Assembly (NCBI RefSeq): GCF_003058465.1
Contig: NZ_CP028901.1
Location: 248,001-312,000, forward strand
DNA: 64,000 nt
Source of the DNA: Orrella marina
GTDB taxonomy: Bacteria; Pseudomonadota; Gammaproteobacteria; Burkholderiales; Burkholderiaceae_B
Reading direction: 5' to 3'
Part shown: in pieces, positions 47,269-55,510 of the stretch
Position numbering within the stretch: position 1 is the first letter of the stretch
Layout: each line of letters opens with the position of its first letter
Made by a program: the position numbers and the translations under genes
Notes under the pieces: generated by a model
The model's database searches: none
What the model saw: the letters and a program-made list of their open reading frames with translations, nothing else
Told to the model about the DNA's origin: nothing

Positions 47269-47287
47269 GTGACCGTAATTCGGTCAC
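47269..47287. promoter_or_regulatory. Inverted repeat in the leader of the second TAXI gene
   Basis: GTGACCG - TAATT - CGGTCAC, a perfect 7+7 dyad 67 bases before the start codon at 47355. It is the right shape and size for a repressor operator or a small leader hairpin. An AT-rich stretch (TATATAAATC and neighbours near 47150) about 110 bases upstream may hold the promoter. Confidence 0.4.
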
Positions 47288-47354
47288 CCTAAGTGGCTCA
47301 GAGAAGCATTCCGTCAGGAACAAGCTTCTGAATTTTTTGACCGAGGAGACATTG

Positions 47355-48521
47355 ATGAAATTAAGATTAAAGGTACTAGGACTTGCTGTTGCTGGTACGT
47401 TGTTCGCACCGCTGGCCAGCGCGCAGGATAACTCGCTGGGACTGCCGTCGACGCTGGCCTGGAGTGCGTACGACGTGGGTTCCGGGGGCTATAACCAGGC
47501 CGTCGCCATCGGCAATGCATTCAAACAGAAGTACGGCATCAACCTGCGTATCCTGCCGGGCAAGAATGACGTCTCGCGTACATTGCCACTGCGTGAAGGC
47601 AAGGTTGCCTTCTCCGCCAACGGCGTGGGCGGCAGCTACATGGCCCAGGAAGGTTTCTATGACTTCGGACAGTCCCAGTGGGGTCCCCAGCCCGTTCGAG
47701 GCCTGTTGCTGAACAACTCCGACCAGGTGCTGACAGTGGTGGCCGCAGGTGACATTGGCGTCAAGACGCCAGCTGACCTCAAGGGCAAGCGCGTGGCCTG
47801 GGTGATTGGTTCTCCATCGCTGAATCAGAACATCACCGCCATTCTGGCGTTCTCCAACCTGACCTGGGACGACGTGGAGAAGGTCGATTTTGGGGGGTTC
47901 GGTGCGGCCATGGATGGCGTGGCAGCCGGTCAGGCTGACGCGGCATTCACCTCGTCGATTTCAGGTAAAGCGTATGCACTGGCCAAATCACCACGTGGCA
48001 TCGTTTACCCGGAACTCAACCCGGATGACAAGGAAGGCTGGAAGCGTTTGCAGGCAATTGCCCCGTTTTTCTTCCCTGCACGTGGTACTGAAGGTGCTGA
48101 TCTGAGCAAAGAGCATCCTGCGATCTCTGCTGCTTATCCCTATCCTGTGCTGATGACGTATGAAGAGCAGGAGAAGGAGCTGGTCAAGAAAGTCATGTAC
48201 GCCATGGCTGACACATTTGAAACCTATAAAGATGCTGCGCCTGGCAACATTGGCTGGGGACTGGATCGTCAGAAACTGAGCTGGGTCATGCCTTATCATG
48301 ATGGTGCCATCGAGTTCTTCAAAGAGAAGAACATGTGGACCGACGAGCACCAGGCCAACAACGACATGCTGATCAAGCGTCAGCAAATCCTTGCCGACAC
48401 CTGGAAAGAGGTCAAAGGCCGTGAACATGCCAATGAAGAGGCCTTTCAGAAGGACTGGATGAAATCCCGTGCTGAAGCCTTGACCAAGGCTGGCATGGAC
48501 CCGGTCATGACCTCCTGGTAA
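47355..48521 (+). CDS. TAXI-family TRAP transporter solute-binding protein (second copy)
   Basis: Paralogue of the receptor at 45696; long stretches are identical (LPSTLAWSAYDVGS, ANGVGGSYMAQEG, GDIGVKTPADLKGKR). Signal peptide MKLRLKVLGLAVAGTLFAPLASAQ. The ATG at 47355 has GAGGAG eight bases upstream; the frame continues upstream to 47199 but that part is not protein-like. It lies 32 bases before the fused permease gene and is therefore probably the main receptor of that transporter. Ligand unknown; differences from copy one are spread through the protein, suggesting an altered or broadened specificity. Confidence 0.92.
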   Translation: MKLRLKVLGLAVAGTLFAPLASAQDNSLGLPSTLAWSAYDVGSGGYNQAVAIGNAFKQKYGINLRILPGKNDVSRTLPLREGKVAFSANGVGGSYMAQEGFYDFGQSQWGPQPVRGLLLNNSDQVLTVVAAGDIGVKTPADLKGKRVAWVIGSPSLNQNITAILAFSNLTWDDVEKVDFGGFGAAMDGVAAGQADAAFTSSISGKAYALAKSPRGIVYPELNPDDKEGWKRLQAIAPFFFPARGTEGADLSKEHPAISAAYPYPVLMTYEEQEKELVKKVMYAMADTFETYKDAAPGNIGWGLDRQKLSWVMPYHDGAIEFFKEKNMWTDEHQANNDMLIKRQQILADTWKEVKGREHANEEAFQKDWMKSRAEALTKAGMDPVMTSW

Positions 48522-48553
48522 GTAGTATCCCTGTAACCCTGTAGTGAGTCACG

Positions 48554-50569
48554 ATGAGTCAGAACACCAGTCAAGAAGCTCAGAAAGAGCCGATATCCGC
48601 TCCGGCGGCCGCAGCAGAAGAGCAGGCCCGACTCAGAACCCTGACCGGGTTCTGGAAGTTTGTCGTGGTCGTGATGGGCGCCTCGTCCTTGTTCCTGGCG
48701 CTCAATCAGTTGCTCAACTGGGGCTTTTTCATCGGGGTCACACTCCTTGATACTGCGTACCTGTACGTACTGGGTGCGCTGCTCATCGGACTGGTTTTTA
48801 TCTATGTTCCAGCGACGGCCAAGGCATCCCGAACCCGGGTGCCTTGGTACGACGCTGTCCTTTTTCTGCTGACCACAGCGGTTTTTGCCTACTTTGCGTT
48901 CAATGCCCATCGCATCATCATGGAGGCCTGGGAGTTCATGGCACCCCAGTCGGCCATCGCGGTTTCAGCCGTGGGTTGGCTCATGCTGCTTGAGGCCACT
49001 CGCCGCGCAGGCGGAACAGCCGTGTTCGTGGTGGTTGGTCTGTTCTCGTTGTATCCAGTCTTCGCAGAAGTCATGCCAGGTCCCATCTCGGGACTGAGCC
49101 AGGACATCTACACGACTCTTGCCTATCACTTCACCAGCAGCGAAAGTGTGCTCGGCATTCCGATGCGTGCCTTCGGTGAGCTTGTGATCGGTTTTGTGAT
49201 GTTCGGCGCGGTGTTGCAGTACACCGGTGCCTCGGAATTTTTCAATAACGTCGCGTTCGCATTGTTTGGCAAGGTGCGTGGAGGCCCAGCCAAAGTGTCG
49301 ATTTTTGCCAGTGGCCTGATGGGGTCGGTCTCGGGCAGTGTGGTGTCCAACGTTCTCACCACTGGTGTTGTGACGATCCCGGCCATGAAGCGAACCGGGT
49401 TTTCTGCCAAGTATGCAGGCGGTGTAGAAGCCTGTGCATCGACTGGCGGCGTGCTGATGCCGCCCATCATGGGTGCCACGGCGTTTGTGATGGCTGCCTT
49501 TCTGGGTATGCCATATGGCCAGATCGCACTGGCCGCTGCGATCCCGTCGATTCTTTTCTATTTTGCACTGTTCATGCAGATCGACGGCTATGCTGCCCGT
49601 CACAACCTGAAAGGGTTGCCTGCGCATGAGTTGCCTGCTCTGAAGAAGACATTTGCAGAAGGCTGGCAGTACATCCTGGTGTTTGTGGTGCTGGTCTGGC
49701 TGTTGCTGGTCGAGCAGATCGAGTCGCTTGCGCCGTTCTATGCCACCGCACTGCTGCTGGTCATCAACCAGTTTAGCCCCAAGTACCGTTTGAACTGGTC
49801 CAAGCTGATGAACCTGATTTCAGGGGTGACGGCGTCCCTCGCTGAACTCGCAGCACTGCTGGCCGGTGTGGGTCTCATCATCGGCGCCATGTCGGTGACC
49901 GGTCTGGCCGGAACGCTTGCCAACGACTTGATCTATCTGGCTGGCAACAACGTGTACGTGCTGCTGGTCATGGGTGCCATCACCAGCTTCATCTTCGGCA
50001 TGGGCATGACCATCACTGCGTGCTATATCTTCCTGGCGATCGTGCTGGCACCTCCGCTCATCGCATCGGGTTTCAATCCGCTGGCCGTGCACTTGTTCAT
50101 GATGTACTGGGGCATGGTGTCCTTCATCACGCCACCGGTTTCACTGGCATCCTTTGTGGCAGCCGGTGTTGCGGGCGCCAGGCCCGTCGAGGTAGGCGTG
50201 CAGTCCATGCGACTTGGTAGTGCCATGTACTTCGTGCCGTTCTTCTTTGTGCTCAACCCTGCCCTGATTCTGCAAGGCGAGATGTCGGATGTGATCGTCG
50301 TGGTGATCACGGCGATTATCGGTATCGGGCTCATTGCATCTGCGCTCGAAGGGTACATGCTGAAGATCGGCTCCATGCACCGTGGTGCCCTGGGATTCAT
50401 TGCCCGCCTGGTGCTGTTTGCTGGCGGTGTGATGATGGCTATCCCGGGTGGGGGTGATTTGGGCCTGAGTCACCTGCAGTTGACGTTTGGCGGCGTCGTG
50501 CTTGCCATCGCTGCAGCGCTCCTGACCAAACTGGCGCAGAAGGTCTCGCCGCTGCCAACTGCCGCATGA
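48554..50569 (+). CDS. TRAP transporter permease, fused 4TM/12TM (TAXI type)
   Basis: Sodium- or proton-driven inner-membrane permease that works with TAXI receptors. In TAXI systems the small and large TRAP membrane subunits are fused, as here: four N-terminal helices (about residues 30-170) then the large subunit with GSVSGSVVSNVLTTGVVTIPAMKRTGF, EACASTGGVLMPPIMGATAF and FGMGMTITACYIFLAI, followed by FITPPVSLASFVAAGVAG. 671 residues, with a few additional helices at the C-terminus. Directly downstream of the second receptor gene; the unit ends in a strong terminator at 50671. Confidence 0.94.
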   Translation: MSQNTSQEAQKEPISAPAAAAEEQARLRTLTGFWKFVVVVMGASSLFLALNQLLNWGFFIGVTLLDTAYLYVLGALLIGLVFIYVPATAKASRTRVPWYDAVLFLLTTAVFAYFAFNAHRIIMEAWEFMAPQSAIAVSAVGWLMLLEATRRAGGTAVFVVVGLFSLYPVFAEVMPGPISGLSQDIYTTLAYHFTSSESVLGIPMRAFGELVIGFVMFGAVLQYTGASEFFNNVAFALFGKVRGGPAKVSIFASGLMGSVSGSVVSNVLTTGVVTIPAMKRTGFSAKYAGGVEACASTGGVLMPPIMGATAFVMAAFLGMPYGQIALAAAIPSILFYFALFMQIDGYAARHNLKGLPAHELPALKKTFAEGWQYILVFVVLVWLLLVEQIESLAPFYATALLLVINQFSPKYRLNWSKLMNLISGVTASLAELAALLAGVGLIIGAMSVTGLAGTLANDLIYLAGNNVYVLLVMGAITSFIFGMGMTITACYIFLAIVLAPPLIASGFNPLAVHLFMMYWGMVSFITPPVSLASFVAAGVAGARPVEVGVQSMRLGSAMYFVPFFFVLNPALILQGEMSDVIVVVITAIIGIGLIASALEGYMLKIGSMHRGALGFIARLVLFAGGVMMAIPGGGDLGLSHLQLTFGGVVLAIAAALLTKLAQKVSPLPTAA

Positions 50570-50670
50570 GAGTGAACCTGGTCTGGGAAGATTTCAGCGA
50601 GTCCACTGGGCCAGCGTCTGGTCTGGAGTCAGAGCCAGACTAACGGACTCGCTGGCATCCTCTGTCAATT

Positions 50671-50717
50671 AAAGCAGCAAAGCCCCGGCTTCATACAAAG
50701 CGGGGCTTTGCTGCTTT
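50671..50717. terminator. Bidirectional intrinsic terminator
   Basis: 17-base perfect stem (50671-50687 with 50701-50717: AAAGCAGCAAAGCCCCG / CGGGGCTTTGCTGCTTT) and a 13-base loop, about 100 bases after the TRAP permease stop. The A-rich and T-rich arm ends allow action on both strands. Confidence 0.85.
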
Positions 50718-50987
50718 CTGTGACGGGCAAAGTACGGGGGGTATGGAGTCTATACGGGCTATGCAGACAGGTCGGTACGAGATGCCGCTAACGGTTGCTG
50801 CCAGGTATCTTGCCAGGTGCAGTCGAACTGCTGGTTGTCGTTGATGGATTTTGTTGAGACAGGTGCATCGTTCCTGCATGTTGAACCACCCCGACAATCG
50901 AGCGCAAGCTCAGCCGGTCTGGATCGACCCGACAGGTACTGTCCCTCGTTGGTTGGTCTGTACTGATTGATCTGTATTCCGGTGGTG

Positions 50988-51188
50988 TCAGGTGTTCCTC
51001 TGGCGATCTCTGAGCAGGCGCTCGAACGCAACTGCGGCAACTGCGGCAACTGCGGCAACTGCGGCAACTGCGGGCATCGGTCTGGAAAAGAAACAGCCTT
51101 GACCGTAGTCGCAACCCATCTCTTTAGGCCGGTCACGCCGTTGCGCCGTCTCGATCCCTTCGGCGATGGTCTTGATACGAGTTGATCG
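50988..51188 (-). pseudogene. Remnant of an EAL-domain (cyclic-di-GMP phosphodiesterase) gene
   Basis: The minus-strand frame between a TAA (51189-51191) and a TGA (50988-50990) reads as the C-terminal end of an EAL domain: IKTIAEGIETAQRRD, then MGCDYGQGCFFSRPM, then an (AV/A)-repeat from the 9-base tandem repeat, then AFERLLRDRQRNT. The AEGIET and GCDYGQG..FSRP motifs are characteristic. Only about 65 codons survive and no start or EVL/EAL signature is present, so this is a degraded fragment. The rest of 50720-51343 shows no gene. Confidence 0.7.
51030..51074. repeat. Five tandem copies of a 9-base unit
   Basis: AACTGCGGC repeated five times (the last copy ends in G). On the minus strand it inserts an AVA-type tripeptide repeat into the EAL remnant, in frame, so it probably expanded while the gene was still coding or soon after. 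Confidence 0.9.
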
Positions 51189-51343
51189 TTACGTGGCCCT
51201 TGGAGAAGCCTCTCCGTCATCATGGCTGGATCACTGACAGGATCGTCGAAGGGATCGTCGATGATAGGGCGGCAGACAGCAGGCAGGAGCCTGCTGGTTC
51301 TGCTGGTTCAACCAATGAGGTTGACGTGCACGATCTAGTCACC

Positions 51344-52039
51344 TTAACTGATGAACTGCGCAAAGCCACTGACTGGCTCACGTTCGCTGACCAGCGAGTT
51401 TTCGATTTTGCTGTGATCTGCATAACCGAGTGCCAGACAGCACAGAACGATCTCATCGTCAGGAATGCCGCAATGCTTGCGCAGGATTTTGTGATAACGG
51501 TTCAGGGCTGCCTGTGGACACGAGTCGATGCCACGCGCCTGGGCGGCGATCATGACTGACTGATAGAAGCACCCGAAATCCAGCCATGATCCGGTACGCA
51601 TGATCTTGTCCATGGTGAAGACCATGGCAACCGGCGCATCAAAGAATTTGAAGTTTCTGGCGTGCTGGCGTTTCATACCATCCTTGTCTTCGCGACCCAG
51701 GCCCAGCAGCTTGTATAGATCGAGCCCGACCTTGCGACGACGATCCTGGTAGGGTGACTTCCATTCGACTGGATAGTACGGGTACTCCTCGACATGTTGC
51801 TTGTCCAGTTCAGGATCCATGAAGGTTTTTACCAGTTCCTCGGACATGGTCTTGAGCGGATCGCCACTGACAACATACACTTTCCAGGGCTGGGCGTTTG
51901 ATCCTGACGGTGCGCGTGCGGCCACCTCCAGAATGTTCTCCAGATCCTCCCGGGCAATCGGGGTGGGGTGAAACGCTCTCATGGAGTGACGTGCCTGGAT
52001 GACCTCGTCTACGGTGCGCTGGGTCTCATTCTTGATCAT
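51344..52039 (-). CDS. Nitroreductase-family FMN oxidoreductase
   Basis: FMN-dependent NAD(P)H oxidoreductase of broad type. Motifs: the FMN phosphate-binding ARHSMRAFHPTPI (near residue 17), ARAPSGSNAQPWKVYVV, FGCFYQSVMIAAQARGIDSCPQAA and CCLALGYAD. 231 residues from the ATG at 52039, which has AAGGAGGAA upstream; the open frame extends 13 codons further. It stands alone, convergent with the TRAP operon side. The physiological substrate (nitroaromatic, quinone or other) cannot be told. Confidence 0.92.
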   Translation of the reverse strand: MIKNETQRTVDEVIQARHSMRAFHPTPIAREDLENILEVAARAPSGSNAQPWKVYVVSGDPLKTMSEELVKTFMDPELDKQHVEEYPYYPVEWKSPYQDRRRKVGLDLYKLLGLGREDKDGMKRQHARNFKFFDAPVAMVFTMDKIMRTGSWLDFGCFYQSVMIAAQARGIDSCPQAALNRYHKILRKHCGIPDDEIVLCCLALGYADHSKIENSLVSEREPVSGFAQFIS

Positions 52040-52663
52040 GAACTTTTCTTCCTCCTTGTCTCGTCTGGCAGGTTGCATGGTTGTCCACTATACCCAAGCG
52101 CAGGGTCAGCTTCACGCAAACCGGATCGAGCGCCTTGCGTTTCGCGTCCTTTAGCCGCAGGCGACCCGATTGGGCTGAGTGCGGATGCACACCAACGGCA
52201 TCCTTGGGATTCATCGGATTCATCGGGTGTCTTCCGCTGCTCAGGATCCTGTCGAATGACTTCCAGCCGAGCACCACCGACCGCAAGATGCCGCAAAATA
52301 GCTGCGACTCCTGAGCACATTTTTGCCTCTTTCTCAAGCTCGGGGAACTGTTTGCGAAACAGGCGGCTTGAAACACTTCTGAGACTATTCACCAGTTTTG
52401 ATAGTTTGATACTGGGCGCAAAGTAGACCCGCAAACGTACGCGTTTCAAGACGGAAAAGCTGGCCAGGCGGCGCCTGAGCTGTGAAGCTCTGATCCATGT
52501 CAATTATCCCGGAATGATAGAGTTCCCGAGAGCGGTTCACCTGTCTACGATGAAATGACAGGCCTATCGCGGGCGTAATCTATCGCGGACGTAACAGCCA
52601 TCGCTGTGTTCAATGTTGCGCAACCTCAGTAGGCAACCAGAAGTCACGCTAAGGGATGAACCC
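52040..52663 (+). other. Divergent intergenic region between nitroreductase and lipoprotein genes
   Basis: About 620 bases. Frames exist on both strands (for example 52036-52503 on the minus strand) but none has a recognisable domain or a good start, and they overlap one another. Promoters for the two divergent genes are expected here; none is clear by eye. Confidence 0.4.
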
Positions 52664-53254
52664 ATGAATTCTCGTCGCGCATTTTCTCGCTCTTTCGCCA
52701 TGGCAGGTATGTCGCTTGCGCTCCCGGTGCTCCTGACAGGCTGTTTCACGACACTCTCGCTGCAAGAAGAACCACCCCTGACTGTGCGCACTGGCGAGGC
52801 ACCGGAGGTTGCGTTTGTCATGTACTCGGATGATCCTGCGATCACCCAGTTCGCAAGTCATAAACTCGAAACCTGCCTGATTCAAAGGAACGTTTTCTCA
52901 TTTGTGCCCGAAGCGAAAGTCCAGGCCGCCGTGGCTGCAAGTGGTGCACAGCCTGATGCGGCGTTCGGGATGCAGCCTGCGATGTATGCAAGCATCGCAG
53001 GCAAGACTGATAGCGAGTACGTCCTGCATGGCGTTTTGCGCATTGTGAAGGCACTCAAGTTCACAGGCTGGCGGCAGGATGTCTACTCCATGTTCTATCT
53101 GCACAATGCCAAAGGAGATTACGTGGATGGCTGGCGTTCGGATACCATAGGAACGTTTGCGGATCCGCAAAGCGAGCTAGATCCTTACGCCATGGTCACC
53201 TCTGTGATCAATCACACCTGTGCGAAGATTGCAGGGGCTAATACCTTCCAGTGA
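52664..53254 (+). CDS. Putative lipoprotein of unknown function
   Basis: Signal peptide MNSRRAFSRSFAMAGMSLALPVLLTGC with a lipobox LLTGC (Cys near residue 27). The remaining about 170 residues look like a small alpha/beta domain (VAFVMYSDDPAITQFASHKLETCLIQRNVF..., YVLHGVLRIVKAL, DVYSMFYLHNAKGDYVDGW), the layout of proteins that help envelope assembly, but I do not recognise a family. The ATG at 52664 has AAGGGA about 7 bases upstream; an extension from 52613 is less likely. 196 residues. Confidence 0.7.
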   Translation: MNSRRAFSRSFAMAGMSLALPVLLTGCFTTLSLQEEPPLTVRTGEAPEVAFVMYSDDPAITQFASHKLETCLIQRNVFSFVPEAKVQAAVAASGAQPDAAFGMQPAMYASIAGKTDSEYVLHGVLRIVKALKFTGWRQDVYSMFYLHNAKGDYVDGWRSDTIGTFADPQSELDPYAMVTSVINHTCAKIAGANTFQ

Positions 53255-53347
53255 TGCCTTTGTGCGAGCGCTGGATCGATTCGCTCATTGCCCGGTTCCA
53301 TCTTTGCATCTTTCCAGTTTTCTTTTCTCATTTTGCAGGACGAGGTC

Positions 53348-53815
53348 TTGAGTAAGCGCATCGATCTGAACCACCTGACACGAGAGTCAGGCAACAGGAT
53401 TGCAGTGGTCATGGTGGCCGCGCAGGGCATGGATGATCCGGTTGCTGAGTTGGTCAGACGAATGGAACCAGCAGACCATCGCTCGGTTTACGTGGTGGCT
53501 CCGGATCTGTCGGAGAACACCAAGTCTGACGCACAGGCTCCTGTTGCCGAGATGTCTGCGGAACTGCGATTTCACAGGCTTTCGACCGATGAACTCTCCG
53601 TCGCACAGGGCTGTCTTTGCTGCAGTTTCAGGTCCGAGCTCAATGTGTTTCTGGGGCAGCTTTTCATGTCACTCCTGGCGCGCAGAGAGCCTGTGGTCAA
53701 GGCCGTGTTCGTTGTCACAAGCTCACCGGACCCGGCATTGCTGGAACAATCCCTCATACATGCACCGTTTCTCGCGCAGCGTTATGTCTACAGCGGGATG
53801 CTGGATCTCGCATAG
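53348..53815 (+). CDS. Small CXCC protein resembling part of a CobW-type GTPase
   Basis: Function unknown. The segment AQGCLCCSFRSELNVFLGQLF (about residues 87-107) matches the GCxCC metal-binding motif and following helix of CobW/YjiA-type metallochaperones, and VVKAVFVVTSSPDPALLEQSL resembles the next strand (IIETTGLADP). In place of the GxxGxGKTT nucleotide loop the protein has IAVVMVAAQGMDDPVAELV, so GTP binding is doubtful. Starts are unclear: TTG at 53348 has AGGACGAGG just upstream and is preferred to a TTG at 53288. 155 residues. The gene follows the lipoprotein gene by 93 bases. Confidence 0.55.
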   Translation: MSKRIDLNHLTRESGNRIAVVMVAAQGMDDPVAELVRRMEPADHRSVYVVAPDLSENTKSDAQAPVAEMSAELRFHRLSTDELSVAQGCLCCSFRSELNVFLGQLFMSLLARREPVVKAVFVVTSSPDPALLEQSLIHAPFLAQRYVYSGMLDLA

Positions 53816-54212
53816 CCCCGCAAGCCAGGTCACACCGCGGCTCCGCACTTGGCAAGCAATGGGCCCGCCCCGGGCAGACGTGTGACTGCCTGCCGCATGC
53901 ACGCTTTACCTTGTCAAAGTACCCCGTTCATTTAAACGGGGCATCGAGCGTTCAGAAAGGCTATACAAAGGGTCTGGATCTTCCAGGTAACGGTACACGA
54001 GACGGTACACGAGACCGTACACGAGACCATCAGCAAACCATGTCAGGCAATGCTGATCACTGGCAGGGCTGAATTGTTTCAGTTGATGTCGTGATCGCCG
54101 TGGCAACGGTTCAGGCTGCGACATGTCAGCTGGCAACAGACCGATGACTGCGAACCCTCCATCTCTGTGCCGGTACCAGGATTTTGAGATTGCGTTTTGA
54201 TAAGGACCCTGA
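53816..54212 (+). other. Intergenic region with a hairpin and a short tandem repeat
   Basis: No gene supported. It contains a hairpin CCCCGTT...AACGGGG (53922-53941), about 110 bases after the previous stop and without a T-run, and three copies of a 12-base unit (separate entry). The ribosome site AAGGAC before 54213 serves the next gene. Confidence 0.45.
53991..54026. repeat. Three tandem copies of a 12-base unit
   Basis: CGGTACACGAGA repeated three times (third copy with one change), non-coding as far as can be seen. Confidence 0.85.
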
Positions 54213-55466
54213 ATGAACATAAGAATCCGCTCGAGCTCAGATTGCAAGCCGCATGGTCAATGGACTGTGGTCTGTCCGAACAGTGTGTCGAGGACGCGCA
54301 CCGACACAGGCACCAATGGTCGGGCTGAGGCTTGCGGCCTCCCCGGATATTCCGGAAATTTGCGTCGCTTCGGCTATCTCAAGCGCGTCCTGGCCGCAGG
54401 TGCCGCGGCACTAGGTCTGTCGGGGTTGCTGTCTGCGAGTGTGCTGGCCCAGACAGGTGAAATCTCGGGCAGTCTGGGTGGTCAGTCGTTTCAATACAAC
54501 TTGTCCGGTGAGCCCATGGGCTTTCCCGGGGCCATGATGGATTTTGCGTCTGATGGTGCAACGGCCGAGCTTGATGTCATCATGTTCGGGCTTGAGCCCG
54601 AAGGCAAGGAAGTCAAGGGTGCGATGGTCTTCGTGGCGGTCGAGACAGAAGGCGACTATCAGCTCGAGGATCTGCAGGCAGATATGCCATTTTCAGTGAT
54701 GATCATGCTGGCGGACAAATGGGTCGCGGACGAGGCTGATCCGCGTACCGCCTGGATTGCCGAGAGCGACGAAGCGTCGTCCGTATCCATCGATCGCCTT
54801 GATTTGACTGAAGAGGGTGGTTCGATTGCAGGTCGCCTTGTTTCTGACAAGTTTTGTCTGCATGATTCGGCAAATGGGAAGGACGAGCCGGTTCTTAAAA
54901 ATGGCGAGCCCGTTTGCCAGTCGGGCGAGGTTGCGTTTCAAGTCGATATCGGGGATGCACAAGCCATGGCAGCCCAGCCAGGCCCTGACCGGAATGTGGA
55001 GGTGGATGTACTGGGGCAGCTCGAAGGCACTGTCGGGGATAACCATTATCAGTGGATGACCATTCTGCCCAAAGGATCTGATCAAGGGAGCGCCACGTTC
55101 TCTGAAATCAGTGGAAAGCCCGCGGGTATCAGCTTGCAGGGCTACTCTCCTGAAGCCGGGAACTTCCTTTCTCAGGATGTCATGAGCATCTCGATTCTCA
55201 GCAAACACATCGACGGGTTCCGGTTGAACGAACCGATGGACGCAGATGTCACGTTTATGGTGGATGGCAGCAAGCTCATCTATTCGGGACAGGACGGTGA
55301 GGGAGGAGCCCAGGCTATTGTACGAGACTTCAAGATCGACGGGGATCTCGCAACGGTCACGCTAGAGGTCAGCGGCCGGCTCTGCCGGGTGGAACAGTTC
55401 AAACTGATTGCCGATGACTGTCTGCCATTTGCCGTCAGTGGACAGTCCGAGCTGATGCTTGAATAA
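54213..55466 (+). CDS. Exported protein of unknown function
   Basis: 417 residues, not recognised. A long N-terminal segment (about 53 residues) precedes a hydrophobic signal-like helix (VLAAGAAALGLSGLLSASVLAQ), after which the protein is acidic and strand-rich with repeated Gly/Asp patterns (SGSLGGQSFQYNLSGE, IAGRLVSDKFCLHD). Four Cys lie in the mature part, perhaps as disulfides. The ATG at 54213 has AAGGAC upstream; a later start nearer the hydrophobic helix cannot be excluded. The gene precedes the metzincin-motif protein by about 45 bases on the same strand, so the two may form a secreted unit. Confidence 0.65.
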   Translation: MNIRIRSSSDCKPHGQWTVVCPNSVSRTRTDTGTNGRAEACGLPGYSGNLRRFGYLKRVLAAGAAALGLSGLLSASVLAQTGEISGSLGGQSFQYNLSGEPMGFPGAMMDFASDGATAELDVIMFGLEPEGKEVKGAMVFVAVETEGDYQLEDLQADMPFSVMIMLADKWVADEADPRTAWIAESDEASSVSIDRLDLTEEGGSIAGRLVSDKFCLHDSANGKDEPVLKNGEPVCQSGEVAFQVDIGDAQAMAAQPGPDRNVEVDVLGQLEGTVGDNHYQWMTILPKGSDQGSATFSEISGKPAGISLQGYSPEAGNFLSQDVMSISILSKHIDGFRLNEPMDADVTFMVDGSKLIYSGQDGEGGAQAIVRDFKIDGDLATVTLEVSGRLCRVEQFKLIADDCLPFAVSGQSELMLE

Positions 55467-55510
55467 CAGTAGTGAATGGTTCCAGTGAGTTGATTCAATG
55501 AGTGGCTTCA

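Noticed and set aside
52036..52503. 155-codon minus-strand frame before the nitroreductase gene
   Set aside because: No family resemblance, overlaps the nitroreductase start and conflicts with a plausible ribosome site for that gene.
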